Origin: Colius striatus
Taxonomy: Eukaryota > Chordata > Aves > Coliiformes > Coliidae
Direction: 5' to 3'
NCBI RefSeq assembly: GCF_028858725.1
Contig: NC_084767.1
Span: 1,787,501-1,851,500, forward strand
DNA length: 64,000 nt
Position numbers and translations under genes: made by a program. Under the pieces are notes generated by a model. It was not told the origin of the DNA. It saw nothing but the letters and a program-made list of their open reading frames with translations, and did not search any database. Of the stretch, positions 52,801 to 60,100 are shown piece by piece (position 1 is the stretch's first letter; each line of letters opens with the position of its first letter).

Positions 52801-53697
52801 AAAATAAAGGAGTGGCTGAGAAACACAACAATAAACGTCATGCTCTCGAGCTGCAACGTGGTGACTACGATAACCAAGCCTGCAGCCCAGTTTGTAGTGG
52901 TAGGAGGTTCCAGTCAAGGAAATAAACTTGCAAATATCTGAGACATTTAAATGTCTGAAGGGTGGGATAGAGCATTTCATTCCTCTACCACGCTCCACCT
53001 CTGAAAGGGCCAAGGGTGCCAAGTCAATGGCAAATGCTATAGAGATCTGTCCTTGAGGAGGAGAAGAACACTTAACAGAGCATGTGGGGACTTTGGAAGC
53101 ACTCTGAAAATGTACCACTGTACAGGTGGTTGTTTATTCCCCTTCTTAGAGTGACTTGTCTGTTTCTTCCTAAGGGGCCCAGGAGCCACGGCAGCAGCCA
53201 AGCCAGCACAGGTAGATTTTAAATCCTCATGTACCAAAACGGGCACACACTCCCTAGAACCCTGGCAAAGAAGGGGGGACCCTGAGAAGAAATGCAGCTC
53301 GCCAAGAGCTGGAAGGGCCCTGATAAGCCCAAGAGGGGAGAAAAAGCCGCCAGCCATAATGGAAAGGCCACAGACTACCTGAAAAGCAGTTCCTGCCTGT
53401 CGGAGGGACTAAAGTCGAGCCGGGAAAACGAGGAGGGGGCTACACCGGGCAGTCACCCGGGCACCAGAGACGGAGGCGCGGTGGGCAAGGGGGTCACTGG
53501 GCACGTAGTGGGTGTGAGGCAGCCACCTCAGCAGGGGGAGGGGCAGCGGCCATGTTGTGAGGAGGGCGGGGGGAGCACGGGCCAGACTGAGGGGCCACGA
53601 CCGAGCCGCCCCCAGCCCCCCGCCCCGCCCGCCCGCCCGCGCCCCGCTGTACTCACGCCTTGTCCACCAGCTCCCGCACTTTCCACATATTCAGCAT
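1444..53697 (-). CDS. CLINT1: CLINT1, clathrin interactor 1 (epsinR/enthoprotin), complete 12-exon coding region
   Basis: The gene encodes an epsin-related adaptor that recruits clathrin and AP-1/GGA adaptors to trans-Golgi and endosomal membranes and sorts the SNARE Vti1b (known for the family). Twelve exons were joined by reading acceptors and donors; all introns are GT-AG and the phases close. Exon lengths of 41, 105, 97, 109, 165, 175, 241, 82, 78, 296, 202 and 362 nt total 1953 nt, or 650 residues plus stop. Human isoforms are about 625-643 residues, as I recall. The ENTH domain is roughly residues 15-150. The tail carries LVDLL (324-328), DPF (343-345), FADF (348-351), DFGDW (373-377) and DLFDLM (425-430), then a Met/Gly-rich end finishing in FANFANFSK. 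The start is [14 protein letters not shown], the conserved family N-terminus, with G at -3. No frameshift or premature stop was seen. Confidence 0.97.
1806..2287 (-). other. CLINT1: CLINT1 intron 11
   Basis: This 482-nt GT-AG intron separates exons 11 and 12. I see no repeat, RNA gene or other feature in it. Confidence 0.93.
2288..2489 (-). CDS. CLINT1: CLINT1 coding exon 11 (residues 464-531)
   Basis: The exon encodes [40 protein letters not shown], then [20 protein letters not shown] and LNMMQQQ. I believe the first part (PLQ...YN) is optional in mammalian isoforms. The first acceptor is TTTTTTTTAG followed by CCTCTGCAG, so a second AG lies 9 nt further in the same frame. The donor is GTGAGT, phase 1. 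[14 protein letters not shown] is the best-conserved stretch. Confidence 0.94.
2490..3189 (-). other. CLINT1: CLINT1 intron 10
   Basis: This 700-nt intron has a polyuridine tract directly before its acceptor (minus-strand T run opposite 2492-2499). Nothing else is recognised in it. Confidence 0.93.
3190..3485 (-). CDS. CLINT1: CLINT1 coding exon 10 (DFGDW and DLFDLM motifs, residues 365-463)
   Basis: The exon begins [18 protein letters not shown] and carries two copies of GELF (393-395 and 405-407 regions), the clathrin-binding DLFDLM at 425-430, and ends [13 protein letters not shown] (373-377) fits the AP-1/GGA ear-binding consensus. The acceptor is GTCTTTCAG and the donor GTAGGC; it ends in phase 0 after CAG. 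A 14-bp direct repeat (3358-3371 and 3394-3407) underlies the doubled GELF. Confidence 0.96.
5281..5393. promoter_or_regulatory. Possible intronic enhancer: three GATTAATCA sites at 51-52 bp spacing
   Basis: TGATTAATCA, a perfect palindrome, occurs at 5281-5290 and 5332-5341 (the second extended to ATGATTAATCAT). GATTAATCA occurs again at 5385-5393. The steps are 51 and 52 bp, near five helical turns. TAAT/ATTA half-sites are homeodomain targets and TGATTAAT resembles HOX-PBX sites (family knowledge). Regulatory function is inferred only. Confidence 0.35.
5872..5896. repeat. Imperfect GT/TA microsatellite
   Basis: A GTGTGTGTGTATGTGTATGT tract lies in intron 9. It is low complexity and has no gene associated. 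Confidence 0.8.
7359..7436 (-). CDS. CLINT1: CLINT1 coding exon 9 (DPF and FADF motifs, residues 339-365)
   Basis: The exon encodes [20 protein letters not shown], then SFPPSQ. FADF is an acidic-phenylalanine motif of the type that binds the gamma-adaptin/GGA ear. DPF is the classic alpha-adaptin (AP-2) ear motif; I recall DLF at this place in human. The acceptor is TTGTTTCTAG and the donor GTAGGA. The exon enters and leaves in phase 1, so it could be skipped in frame (78 nt). Confidence 0.95.
7437..11698 (-). other. CLINT1: CLINT1 intron 8
   Basis: This 4.3 kb, AT-rich intron holds no recognisable repeat family, RNA gene or exon. Homopolymer A and T runs occur but none is long. Confidence 0.92.
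11699..11780 (-). CDS. CLINT1: CLINT1 coding exon 8 (clathrin-box-like exon, residues 312-339)
   Basis: This short exon encodes [20 protein letters not shown], then TSQPTST. The LVDLL run is a type I clathrin-box-like sequence; as I recall, mammals read LVDLFDG here, so the bird carries one extra Leu from a doubled TTG codon. The acceptor is CTTTTTTCAG and the donor GTAGGC, phase 1. Confidence 0.95.
11781..12297 (-). other. CLINT1: CLINT1 intron 7
   Basis: This 517-nt intron contains a plus-strand open frame of about 100 codons (11854-12156), judged to be chance. Nothing else is seen. Confidence 0.92.
12298..12538 (-). CDS. CLINT1: CLINT1 coding exon 7 (disordered, phospho-rich region, residues 231-311)
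   Basis: The exon encodes a Ser/Asp/Glu-rich opening ([20 protein letters not shown]), [20 protein letters not shown], then [20 protein letters not shown] and [26 protein letters not shown] resembles a CK2-type acidic site and the SP sites suggest proline-directed phosphorylation (inference). The acceptor is GTTTTTCTAG and the donor GTGAGA. The exon ends in phase 0. Confidence 0.96.
12539..17441 (-). other. CLINT1: CLINT1 intron 6
   Basis: This 4.9 kb AT-rich intron has a mildly GC-richer patch around 13660-13890. No certain repeat, RNA gene or coding exon is recognised. Its donor (GTACTA) is the weakest in the gene. Confidence 0.92.
17442..17616 (-). CDS. CLINT1: CLINT1 coding exon 6 (linker after ENTH, residues 173-231)
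   Basis: The exon encodes [20 protein letters not shown], then [20 protein letters not shown] and [17 protein letters not shown]. It is acidic/basic and probably disordered, with a predicted amphipathic stretch in [20 protein letters not shown]. Compared with human from memory it is one residue shorter at WDKKPAF. The acceptor is CCTACACAG. The donor GTACTA departs from consensus at +3 to +6, which may make it weak. Confidence 0.96.
17617..21488 (-). other. CLINT1: CLINT1 intron 5
   Basis: This 3.9 kb intron contains an unusually long plus-strand open frame (19481-20140, starting with GTG; first ATG at 19598). The strand is A-rich and T-poor there. No protein family is recognised. The rest is featureless. 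Confidence 0.92.
21489..21653 (-). CDS. CLINT1: CLINT1 coding exon 5 (end of ENTH domain, residues 118-173)
   Basis: The exon encodes [20 protein letters not shown], then [20 protein letters not shown] and [16 protein letters not shown]: the last ENTH helix and a highly basic, charged linker ([13 protein letters not shown]). The residue before GKDQG is Asn, where I recall His in human CLINT1. The acceptor is CCTGTACAG and the donor is GTAAGT, phase 1. Confidence 0.97.
21654..22549 (-). other. CLINT1: CLINT1 intron 4
   Basis: This 896-nt intron shows normal GT-AG ends. I see no repeat or RNA gene in it. Confidence 0.93.
22550..22658 (-). CDS. CLINT1: CLINT1 coding exon 4 (ENTH domain, residues 82-118)
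   Basis: The exon encodes [20 protein letters not shown], then [16 protein letters not shown], the buried leucine-rich helix and the conserved [13 protein letters not shown] stretch of ENTH domains. The exon begins after ATTTTTATAG and ends with a GTGAGC donor in phase 1. No internal stop is present. Confidence 0.97.
22659..24168 (-). other. CLINT1: CLINT1 intron 3
   Basis: This 1.5 kb AT-rich intron contains short homopolymer T/A runs (for example 22707-22717) and no recognisable element. Confidence 0.93.
24169..24265 (-). CDS. CLINT1: CLINT1 coding exon 3 (ENTH domain, residues 49-81)
   Basis: The exon encodes [20 protein letters not shown], then [12 protein letters not shown], the central ENTH helices with the conserved NWRRVYK motif just before the SLLLL helix. 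The acceptor is AATCTTTAG and the donor is GTGTGT, a slightly weak match to consensus. Length is 97 nt, completing the split Lys codon and ending in phase 0. Confidence 0.97.
24266..24921 (-). other. CLINT1: CLINT1 intron 2
   Basis: This 656-nt AT-rich intron holds no feature that I recognise. Confidence 0.93.
24922..25026 (-). CDS. CLINT1: CLINT1 coding exon 2 (ENTH domain, residues 14-49)
   Basis: The exon reads [20 protein letters not shown], continues [15 protein letters not shown], and matches the ENTH family core. The DPWGPSG turn is a hallmark of epsins and CLINT1. The acceptor is TTTGCAG followed by CACCAAT. The donor is GTAAGT after GCCAA, so the Lys codon is split with exon 3. It follows the 28.6 kb intron 1. 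Confidence 0.97.
27540..27840. other. GC-rich, CpG-dense island inside CLINT1 intron 1
   Basis: About 300 bp, far richer in G+C and CpG than the AT-rich flanks, lies in the middle of intron 1. It includes runs such as GCCGCCGCGGGCGGCGCC and a tandem array. It directly abuts the 3' tip of a minus-strand CR1 at 27877. It could be an alternative promoter, an inserted element or a biased-conversion island; the sequence alone does not decide. Confidence 0.6.
27659..27735. repeat. 14-bp minisatellite, 5.5 copies
   Basis: The unit TGGAACCCCACGCT repeats perfectly five times (27659-27728) and is followed by a half unit. Each copy carries one CpG. The array is open in several frames only because 14 is not a multiple of 3 and the unit lacks stops; it is not read as coding. 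Confidence 0.97.
27877..28308 (-). mobile_element. CR1 LINE 3'-end fragment, minus strand
   Basis: The plus strand begins with TCATAGAATCACAGAATGG and GGTTGGAAGGAACC, the reverse complement of the CR1 3' tip. It then shows the usual CR1 3' region (CCCTGGGCAGCCTGTGCCAG; AGGTCCCACCTCAGTCTCCT; CTGCAGCCTTTCCTC). Only the 3' part is present, as is typical of 5'-truncated CR1 copies. It carries no intact ORF. Confidence 0.95.
28903..29195 (-). mobile_element. CR1 LINE 3'-end fragment, minus strand (older)
   Basis: It begins AATCACAGAATGGTTCAGGT and TGGAAGAGATACCTCAGATC, then continues with the diverged CR1 block (CTCTCTGGGCAATCTGTTCT; TTTGAAGCCATTAGCTCTTG). It is more diverged than the neighbouring copy at 27877 and lies in the same orientation. 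Confidence 0.92.
30013..30033. repeat. G8A13 homopolymer pair
   Basis: Eight G are followed directly by thirteen A. This is a simple low-complexity tract in intron 1. Confidence 0.9.
39718..39733. repeat. Poly-A tract (16 A)
   Basis: An uninterrupted A run lies in intron 1, followed about 50 bp later by a T run (39784-39794). No associated retrocopy is recognised. Confidence 0.9.
40918..41068 (-). mobile_element. Ancient CR1 fragment, minus strand
   Basis: The segment GGTTGCCCAGAATGGCATCT through CCACAGGGACAGTAAAGAAA, GTGTTTCCTTCTGTCCAGAT and TTCTAATTTGTCCTGTC follows the reverse complement of the CR1 3' region with many substitutions. The 3' tip is missing or unrecognisable. Similarity may extend left to about 40822. 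Confidence 0.75.
43331..43441 (-). mobile_element. CR1 LINE 3'-terminal fragment, minus strand
   Basis: The plus strand reads ATCACAGAATCACAGAATCT, AAGGGTTGGAAGGGATCTTG, then CTAGTCCAACCCCCC and AGGTCACACGGGAACTCGTC. It is the reverse complement of the 3' end of the plus-strand copy at 45325-46326, apparently the same subfamily, giving an inverted pair. Confidence 0.93.
45325..46326 (+). pseudogene. CR1 LINE, 3' half with decayed reverse-transcriptase ORF2
   Basis: From about 45348 the frame reads [20 protein letters not shown], then [20 protein letters not shown] and [12 protein letters not shown]. These are conserved reverse-transcriptase blocks of CR1; the catalytic FADD box is FADN (45474-45485). 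The thumb/C-terminal part follows in shifted frames (45565-45777, 45713-45946, 46057-46248), including [20 protein letters not shown] and [11 protein letters not shown]. The element ends in a typical 3' tip with ATCCTGTGATTCTGTGA. The 5' half is absent, so the copy is dead. Confidence 0.95.
46421..46456 (+). mobile_element. Short extra CR1 3' tip, plus strand
   Basis: TAGGTCCCTTCCCTTGAAAT followed by TCTGTGATTCTATGAT matches only the last ~35 bp of CR1. It lies 95 bp beyond the end of the large copy and in the same direction. It is either a separate, extremely truncated insertion or a remnant of an older one. Confidence 0.7.
48650..48667. repeat. Poly-A tract (18 A)
   Basis: A simple A run lies in intron 1. 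I see no upstream sequence marking it as a retrocopy tail. Confidence 0.9.
49521..49559. repeat. A-rich tract ending in 27 uninterrupted A
   Basis: AAGAAGAAAAAGAA leads into A27 (49533-49559). It is the longest homopolymer in the window. It could be a retrocopy tail on the plus strand, but no source transcript is recognised upstream and no target-site duplication was established. Confidence 0.92.
53608..53646 (-). promoter_or_regulatory. G-run cluster at the start of intron 1 (possible G-quadruplex)
   Basis: On the CLINT1 sense strand this is a chain of GGG/GGGG runs separated by one to two bases (the complement of CCCAGCCCCCCGCCCCGCCC and what follows). It starts about 10 nt after the exon 1 donor. 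G-runs here can act as intronic splicing enhancers and can fold as G4 in DNA or RNA (general knowledge). Confidence 0.6.
53657..53697 (-). CDS. CLINT1: CLINT1 coding exon 1 (start codon, residues 1-14)
   Basis: This exon encodes [14 protein letters not shown], the basic, amphipathic beginning of the ENTH domain; in epsins this segment becomes helix 0 on binding phosphoinositide. The ATG lies at 53697-53695 in the context GGCGCCATGC, with G at -3. The exon leaves in phase 2 through a strong GTGAGT donor (ACTCAC on the plus strand at 53651-53656). The frame stays open upstream of the ATG, but no in-frame ATG lies there, so this is the supported start. The exon sits inside the CpG island and its 5'UTR part is very GC-rich. 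Confidence 0.96.
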
Positions 53698-53860
53698 GGC
53701 GCCGACCGCCTGGAGACCTCTTCGGCCCCGCTGCCCTCCTCCGCCACCGGCCCCAGGAGGCCCCACTCGCCGCGCTCCAGGCAGCCGCCGCCGCGCCGAG
53801 CCAGGCCCGCTCCGGCCCGCCGCCGCCTCCGCCGAGCGAGGGACGCGGCACCGCTCCCGG
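53698..53860 (-). other. CLINT1: CLINT1 5'UTR within exon 1 (upstream limit uncertain)
   Basis: This GC-rich leader lies upstream of the ATG. The CLINT1 frame is open across it, but there is no in-frame ATG before 53697. The 5' limit is set loosely, just inside the ETS-like site; transcript data would place it. Confidence 0.5.
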
Positions 53861-53885
53861 AAATGGAGGGGCTCGTGGCCGTGCG

Positions 53886-54053
53886 GCCTGCTGGGAGATG
53901 TAGTCTTCCCCACCGGCAAGGCGGGCAGGAGAGGCCGGGCCGCGCCGCGAAGCCTGCTGGGAGCCGTGCTCCAGCCGGCCGCGGAGCCTGGTGGGAAGTT
54001 TAGTCTCCGCTGAAGCGCTGCCTCTGCGCGCAATGCATGTCGGGCGTTGTAGT
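53886..54053 (-). promoter_or_regulatory. Array of four ZNF143/THAP11 (SBS)-like motifs
   Basis: Read on the minus strand against the known ACTACAATTCCCAGCATGC consensus: 54053-54035 is ACTACAACGCCCGACATGC, 54005-53986 is GACTAAACTTCCCACCAGGC, 53970-53951 is AGCACGGCTCCCAGCAGGCT, and 53905-53886 is GACTACATCTCCCAGCAGGC. All have the same orientation. The first, second and fourth are the better matches and the third is partial. Binding is inferred from motif similarity. Confidence 0.65.
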
Positions 54054-54129
54054 GCTGCGGCGTTCCCTGAGGGTGAGGGCGGGCGGTGGAACGGGCCTCG
54101 CCTCCCCTCGAGTCGTCTGGCTTCCCCTC

Positions 54130-57100
54130 AGCTTGGCCTGGCCGCGTAGGCTATGGGCTCCCTGGCCGTAGCCACAAAACACGTTCACACAACCGTAGAA
54201 CTGAGGCTTTGTGCCTATCTCAGTTTGGGATGCAGGAGCTGCCCAGCTCACACCCACCCTCACGCCGCCCTCACACGACTGCAGCATCTCTCCTGTGGTG
54301 AACTTCTTGACCCACAGGCATCTGAGGCACAGGAGGGACACAGGTCTATGCGAAAGCCTCGTTAAAGCACAAAACACAGGTGTAAAACTCATGTCTGGCT
54401 AGCATATGCTCTTACACCCTGCTTTTATCGTGAGGAACTCCTGTATGACTGTGTGCTTACCATGGTGTATGAACTGCATTGAATTTTAGGTGGACTTTCT
54501 GGATTCCTCCTGCAGGCTGACGCCACAGTTATGAAATTGTTATTATTACCACACACAAAAGTGGATGAAGGCCTGCTGCAGATACACAAGGGTAGCACAG
54601 TGCATTGGGGCACAGCACATGCAGGAACCTTATCTCTGCTTCTCAAGAAAGACGAAGTCAATTAACAGAAAGCCAAGGAACAATCACATGATCCTTGGGA
54701 GAACATTAACTGTTTTTACATACTTGTCAACAAGCATTGCAAGACCATCTTCAAATATTGCCTGTGCAAGGACGTGGAACAGCAATCACTGCTCCCTGGG
54801 TATAATAAGAACAGTGAAGTCAGTGATTTTATAGTCAGGATTATCCGACAGTTTCATTACAGACATTTACTTTTGTTCTCTAATGACTTGTTTTTACTGT
54901 GAGTTTTGAATGACCAGTGATGATGGGGGGGATTTTCTTCTCAAGAGAAGTGAAAGTCTGTTGACTATTCCTTTGCATGATGTGACATAACATAGTGCCT
55001 GAGTTTTATAGTTAGTCCATATCATAATCCTGATTTATATTTTTTGTGTCCTTCTGTCCCGAATGAACATATTTTGTCTAAAGAGGATATACATCTGCAA
55101 ACATTTACCCAAAGGTATCATATATTTGTAAACTTTTCGCCTTTTGTTTGTTTAGTCAGAGCAAGCAAAAGAAAGGTATGAGAAAGACAAGTTGCACTTA
55201 CTGCTCAAATAACAGTCACCTCTTTTAAAAGTTGGTGGTTCTCTGAACTTTTCAGGAAAGCTAAACAGCTGATCACCTGCCCATTTTCTGACATCTCATG
55301 ATATCTTTTTACATAGGCACTTGCGTGGCTTCTGTTTCCTGAACATCTCAGTGAGATATATTTGAATATAAGAACACTCTGGAGGAAGTGTTAGATGTTC
55401 ATGTAAGGAATATAAGAACTGGTGAAAGTGAATGAATCTATCACGAGGTACATGTTTCCCATTTTCAGTTCTCTGTGACCTAGGGACTTGATTCTGGTGT
55501 ATTGATGGCAAAGTGTTCTGTTTAGGAGCATTGGATGGACTTTTATGAATTTAACTGCTTTTTTAATCGTTTTAGGTTAGCTTACACAACGCCTTGTGGC
55601 AGCGAAGTCTAAATTATACCTGTTGTGTGAAAAGACAGTTCCTTTCGTATGTGTTGGCTGCCTAATTCCCTATTGCTCCTGTCCAAATTGAGAAATCTTG
55701 TAGATTTCTTACTACATTGTTTTCCTCACTGTGCTGGAGGCTTGCAGGATGCTTAGTTTCTCCCTCTTCAGAAGCTGTGCTATACCTTTTCAATTCTACT
55801 GTCTCGGTTTTGAAACTGAAGAGGAAGAATCAGTGTTGTATGCAGTAGTGAAGACACTGAACAACCTAGTAATGTTTTATGGATTTTTTTTTCCCCTCAG
55901 TTCCTTTCATAAGACTTCTTAACACAGTTTGCCTTTTTGAATGCTATTGAACACTGAGATATTTTAATCTGCAACACAACATCTGTGGTGTCTGTGGTTG
56001 GTGCTTTAACTGAACTAAGTACCAGTTTTTCTGCTTCCACAAATGTGGAGCACATTCCCACACACCTCTCCATTGTGGACTGAGAGGAGAAAGACCCTTC
56101 ATTTCCTATTCTAACACCTGGCAAATCAAGCTGGGTGGGGACTCCTGCTTTTTTATATCTGCCCTTCATTTCTGGTTTTTTTTCTGTGAAAAAATGATGA
56201 CATTGGTCTTCAGGAGTAGAAAACAACATTTGTAGTCTCTGTTTAAAGAATAAGTAATACAAACTATTATAATAGGAGCTTGCAGAAATGCAACTTTTCT
56301 TATTTGCTAGAAATGTTGTTATTTTTAAATTTGGCTTCAGTCCATATTGGATTGAAATCAAATTTCTAAATATGTTTCTGGTAAACTGCAAATTCCACAG
56401 ATTTTGCTGTGATGCAATAAAATTGATGTTCTTGTTAGTGCTGGTTTCCTTGAGCAGCTGCAAGCAGCTCCCAGAGCTTTTGAGTGCTGGAACAGACCTG
56501 CCAACTCATGATGAGCTGCAAGAGGCTGTTTCCAGGGTCCAAAATCTAACTGTTCCTCAAAGTCAAATCCACCAAGGTCAGATCTCCCTGTTTTCCCATT
56601 AAGGGTGACATTAGAACTGAAACAGTTAGGAGTCAATACCGTATCATGATTTGGTTGATTTTTTTGTTTGGGTTGTTTAATATCATTGTTTCCATGTGAA
56701 AATAAATTACAACTCACTGTAATCATATACTTCAGAGAGTAGTAAAGAGAATATTTCAGATGAAGGCGAAGGAGAATAGCAGTATACGCAGAAGAAAGAG
56801 AATGAAGTTGGAATTTAAAAGCAGTTAAGATGAAGGTGCAGATCTTTTAAGTATTACTAGCTATGTCTGGATGCAGTAATGGGGCAAGGAGAGACGACTG
56901 GCATTTATTGTCAATTTTAAGGTATAGTAAAAAGCAGGTCTTTATGTGAGATTGAATGCAACATGACTGACAGTAATTTTGCCATCCCCATTCTGTCAGC
57001 TACTGATAAAGTGCATGAGCATATGTATAATTTCTGAATGATTTGAAGACACTTTCTGGTTCATAAGTAGTTCCTTTAAAAGAAGGATCTGATCTGTGTA

Positions 57101-60100
57101 GGTAGAGGGTAATGCAGTTTCAAAGCAATGCAATATTCAGCATAACAGGTAATAGTTGTAACATATATCATGTAGAGGAACTGTACTTTATTATAATTTG
57201 AGCCATCAATTACATGAGAGGCAGTTAGAGAAATTGAACTAATTTGAACACTGCAATAGAGTGTGCACCTGGCTATTCCAGAAGTTAATATGGGCCATTT
57301 GGTGCACAAAAAGTCTTGCACATTCCAAATGCCTGGAGAGCAATATTGTTGTTAATATCAGCCGTATTAATGCACAACAGAGAGATGTCCAAGTCAGTGA
57401 TTAATTTACAATTTAAATGTAGGGGGGAAAAAAAGAGGAATATTAAGGAAAACCACATTGTGGCAGGAGTGGGAGGCACTGGCACAGACTGAGACAAACT
57501 ATTCATTTAAAGCAGTGTTCGTTTTCATGATTTCATAAAACTCCACTTTTTACCCACTTGCACAGCGGAGGTCTGAATTTCGTAAAGTCTGTTTGTTCTA
57601 AGAATTAGTCAATAGGGCAGAAGTACCACTGAAATAATGTTCTCTGCAGGCTGGTTAGCATCCCAGGCTTTTCTGAACAATTGCAGCTTCTCCAAATCCA
57701 AATCTATCTTTCTGTAACACATCTCATATATACAACCATAGCATGTAATAAACGGAAGGTCACTAGGTGGGCTGTTTCAGAAACTCTCTGACACAGAATG
57801 GTTCTGCCTCTGATAAAAATGGCAAAATGGAAAATATTTAAGGTCAAGTTTCTCTTCTCAGGGTTCTCCACGTCCTGTAAGCAGAAAATTCTGGCTTTTC
57901 CTATGCCTAGAGCGTTCACAGTGTTGCTCTTTGTTGTGGATTCCCTGATGTCTAGAAGGGGGTTCCTACTGCCAAAAGATTACTATTTAATTATCAAACC
58001 AATCAACTATGAGACAAATATCCCCAGGGAAGCTCTCTTCATTAGTTCCACTTTTTACAGAGCTACTTGGGGTTTTCTTGGTTTCTCATTTCCTCCTACA
58101 TTAGCAGTTGACTGTGTGCACATGGCTCCAAATTAGGATGAAAATGTGGGGTTTGAGGATTGCAAACTGTTGAATTAAAGAATTCTTTTCTTTTTAGTTC
58201 TTTTTAAAGAATTAAAGAATCACTTTCCTTCAGGCTAATGATGTGGCATTATCTGACATTTCTCTTGAGGTAGCTTTGGAGCCATAGTTTTTTAAAAGTT
58301 CCCACTGTTAGAAGTGTAAAATGTGGGGAAAACTCCTATGAATTATGTCCTGATGTCTCACGATCTCTGTCTTGCACTTAGACACCTCCTTTAAGTGTCT
58401 CTGGTACTTTCCAAAGGAAATTTAGGACCTTGTATTTGAGATCTGATCCTCAGAGTGGAATTCTCTCAGACGAATCATTCATGATCTTTATTCTTCTCAT
58501 GGCAACTCATATTCATATTTCTCAGTCCTTTGTTTCATCTCCAATTTATTATAAGAATCTAAAGCCAGGATTGCTGCTGGTATTTGCTATTATTCAGCTG
58601 TTCTATAAGTTATTTTGTCCACTGACAACAATCTATCTCTCTCTAGAATTCAAACTATACAGGAGAAAGAGAAAAGGACAGGCCACTGTCTGCTTTTTGT
58701 AACAGCCAGCCCTTGACAGGTTTGTCTTGGTTAGCAGTCTGGGTTTCAAGTTCCAAAATTCCTGTGACAGTGGCCAGAGTTAGAAAACTGGTAGCAGAAC
58801 AGGGCTGAACCAGAAGCACATGCCAGACTAGTGAGGTCAGAATTCCTGGGCATGGCTGCAGCCCATAAGTGTTCCCATTTGTTACATTGTCAGTTTGACT
58901 GTAGTCCAAGTCACTCAGCTTTGTGCCTGATCCCAAGCCAGAAAGGTCTTGTTTGCCTGATTTCCTAAGGGTACAAAGCCTTTGAGATCTTGCCGTGTGT
59001 ATATTTGTATCTCTCAGTCCCCCTGCAATTACTTTTGGGCCAGTTTCAAACAAATTAGATACAGGAGTAGCAGGCTTAAGGATATGAGGTTACGTTTTGT
59101 GAAAATGCACAACTGTATGGAGAGAAATACCCAATGAATGCCCCTGGAAGCGTAGAGTAGGAATTAGCTAGGATAGCTAGGAATCCCCTTGGAGAACACT
59201 ATTACCAGCTTTCTTTCTTCTGAGGAAGTTTGGTTGTTCTTGCAGGAGAACTCACCCATGAGACACAAACCTGTAGGGAAACATATCTCCAAGACCTTGT
59301 TTCTCGTTGGTCTGGCTATTCTCGTATGTATTAACTAGTGTCAAATATCTTACATATCCCATCAGATAAAGCTCTACTGTGCCTTTCCATCAGCTCTGAG
59401 CAAAGAGAGGACAGAGTTGTAGTCATGCGTTGCTCTTGACACTAATCAGTAGCCCCCTGAACAGGTGAAAGAAATGCAAATCCAAATAATCTTCAAGCTA
59501 TGGTCCAGGGCAACTGCTGTTTGGTAAGCCAGTAAAATACAATCAATGAAATCACTGCCAACTTTTTCTCCTACAGACCATGAATGCATACTTCCATGGA
59601 TGAAAGCTGACAAACAAAAACTGGGGAGCTACAAAAGCAGTGTTTGAAAAGTGAAAAAATAGTCTATTTTTTATTTGGCTGGATATAAAAACTGCCATGG
59701 CAATACTTCATAAGATGGTCTTCAAATTAATTTTTTAAAATATTTAGTTGGACTTGGATCAAAACACAGTAGATGGAGACATTTTCATAGACTGGCAGGC
59801 TGGGACTCTCCAGCCTGGAATTATCCAGCCAGTTTTAGTCAGAGAAACTGGCTTTCTATCTCAAAGTGGGAAACAATACTTTAACATGTTTTTATTGGTT
59901 TTTTTTTTTTCTCCACCACAATTTTTTAATTAGATTGTGTTCCAAATAAAAGAATGGAAGAAAGTGCTGCTGATTTTTCTATGTTCAAATAATAAGAAGC
60001 TGTTCAATGTGCTTCTTTTCTCCCTATCAGTACATGTAGTAATTTATACGCATCAATAGGAAAACAGTGCCAAGTCCTGTAATGAAGAATTCCCACCCAA

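Larger units (their letters stand above)
25027..53656 (-). other. CLINT1: CLINT1 intron 1 (28.6 kb, repeat-bearing)
   Basis: The large first intron makes up just over half of the gene span. It holds at least six CR1 fragments (27877-28308, 28903-29195, 40918-41068, 43331-43441, 45325-46326, 46421-46456), a GC-rich island with a 14-bp minisatellite (27540-27840), several poly-A tracts, and G-rich sequence at its 5' end. The segments 29196-40917, 41069-43330 and 46457-53440 contain nothing else that I can identify. No alternative coding exon is recognised. Confidence 0.93.
53440..54100. promoter_or_regulatory. CLINT1: CLINT1 CpG-island promoter
   Basis: A dense GC/CpG region spans exon 1, its 5'UTR and the proximal upstream flank, with AT-rich sequence on both sides. 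It has no obvious TATA box, as expected of a housekeeping gene. It contains an ETS-like CCGGAAAT at 53858-53865, a YY1-like GCGGCCATGTTG at 53546-53557, GC-box-like C/G runs, and four ZNF143-like motifs. The TSS is inferred to lie between about 53800 and 54050. Confidence 0.85.

Noticed and set aside
53292..54003. Plus-strand Pro/Arg/Ala-rich open frames across the promoter island
   Set aside because: They are typical CpG-island artefacts with few stops because of high GC, and have no family resemblance.
53653..54033. N-terminally extended CLINT1 reading into the upstream GC-rich region
   Set aside because: The frame is open, but the upstream start would be TTG; no in-frame ATG lies before 53697, and the family N-terminus begins at MLNMWK.
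55897..56463. 188-codon minus-strand open frame in the upstream flank
   Set aside because: AT-rich composition, no domain, no promoter or splice signals; treated as chance.
58655..59053. 132-codon minus-strand open frame in the upstream flank
   Set aside because: No recognisable family and no gene structure around it; might be a decayed repeat, but nothing supports that by eye.
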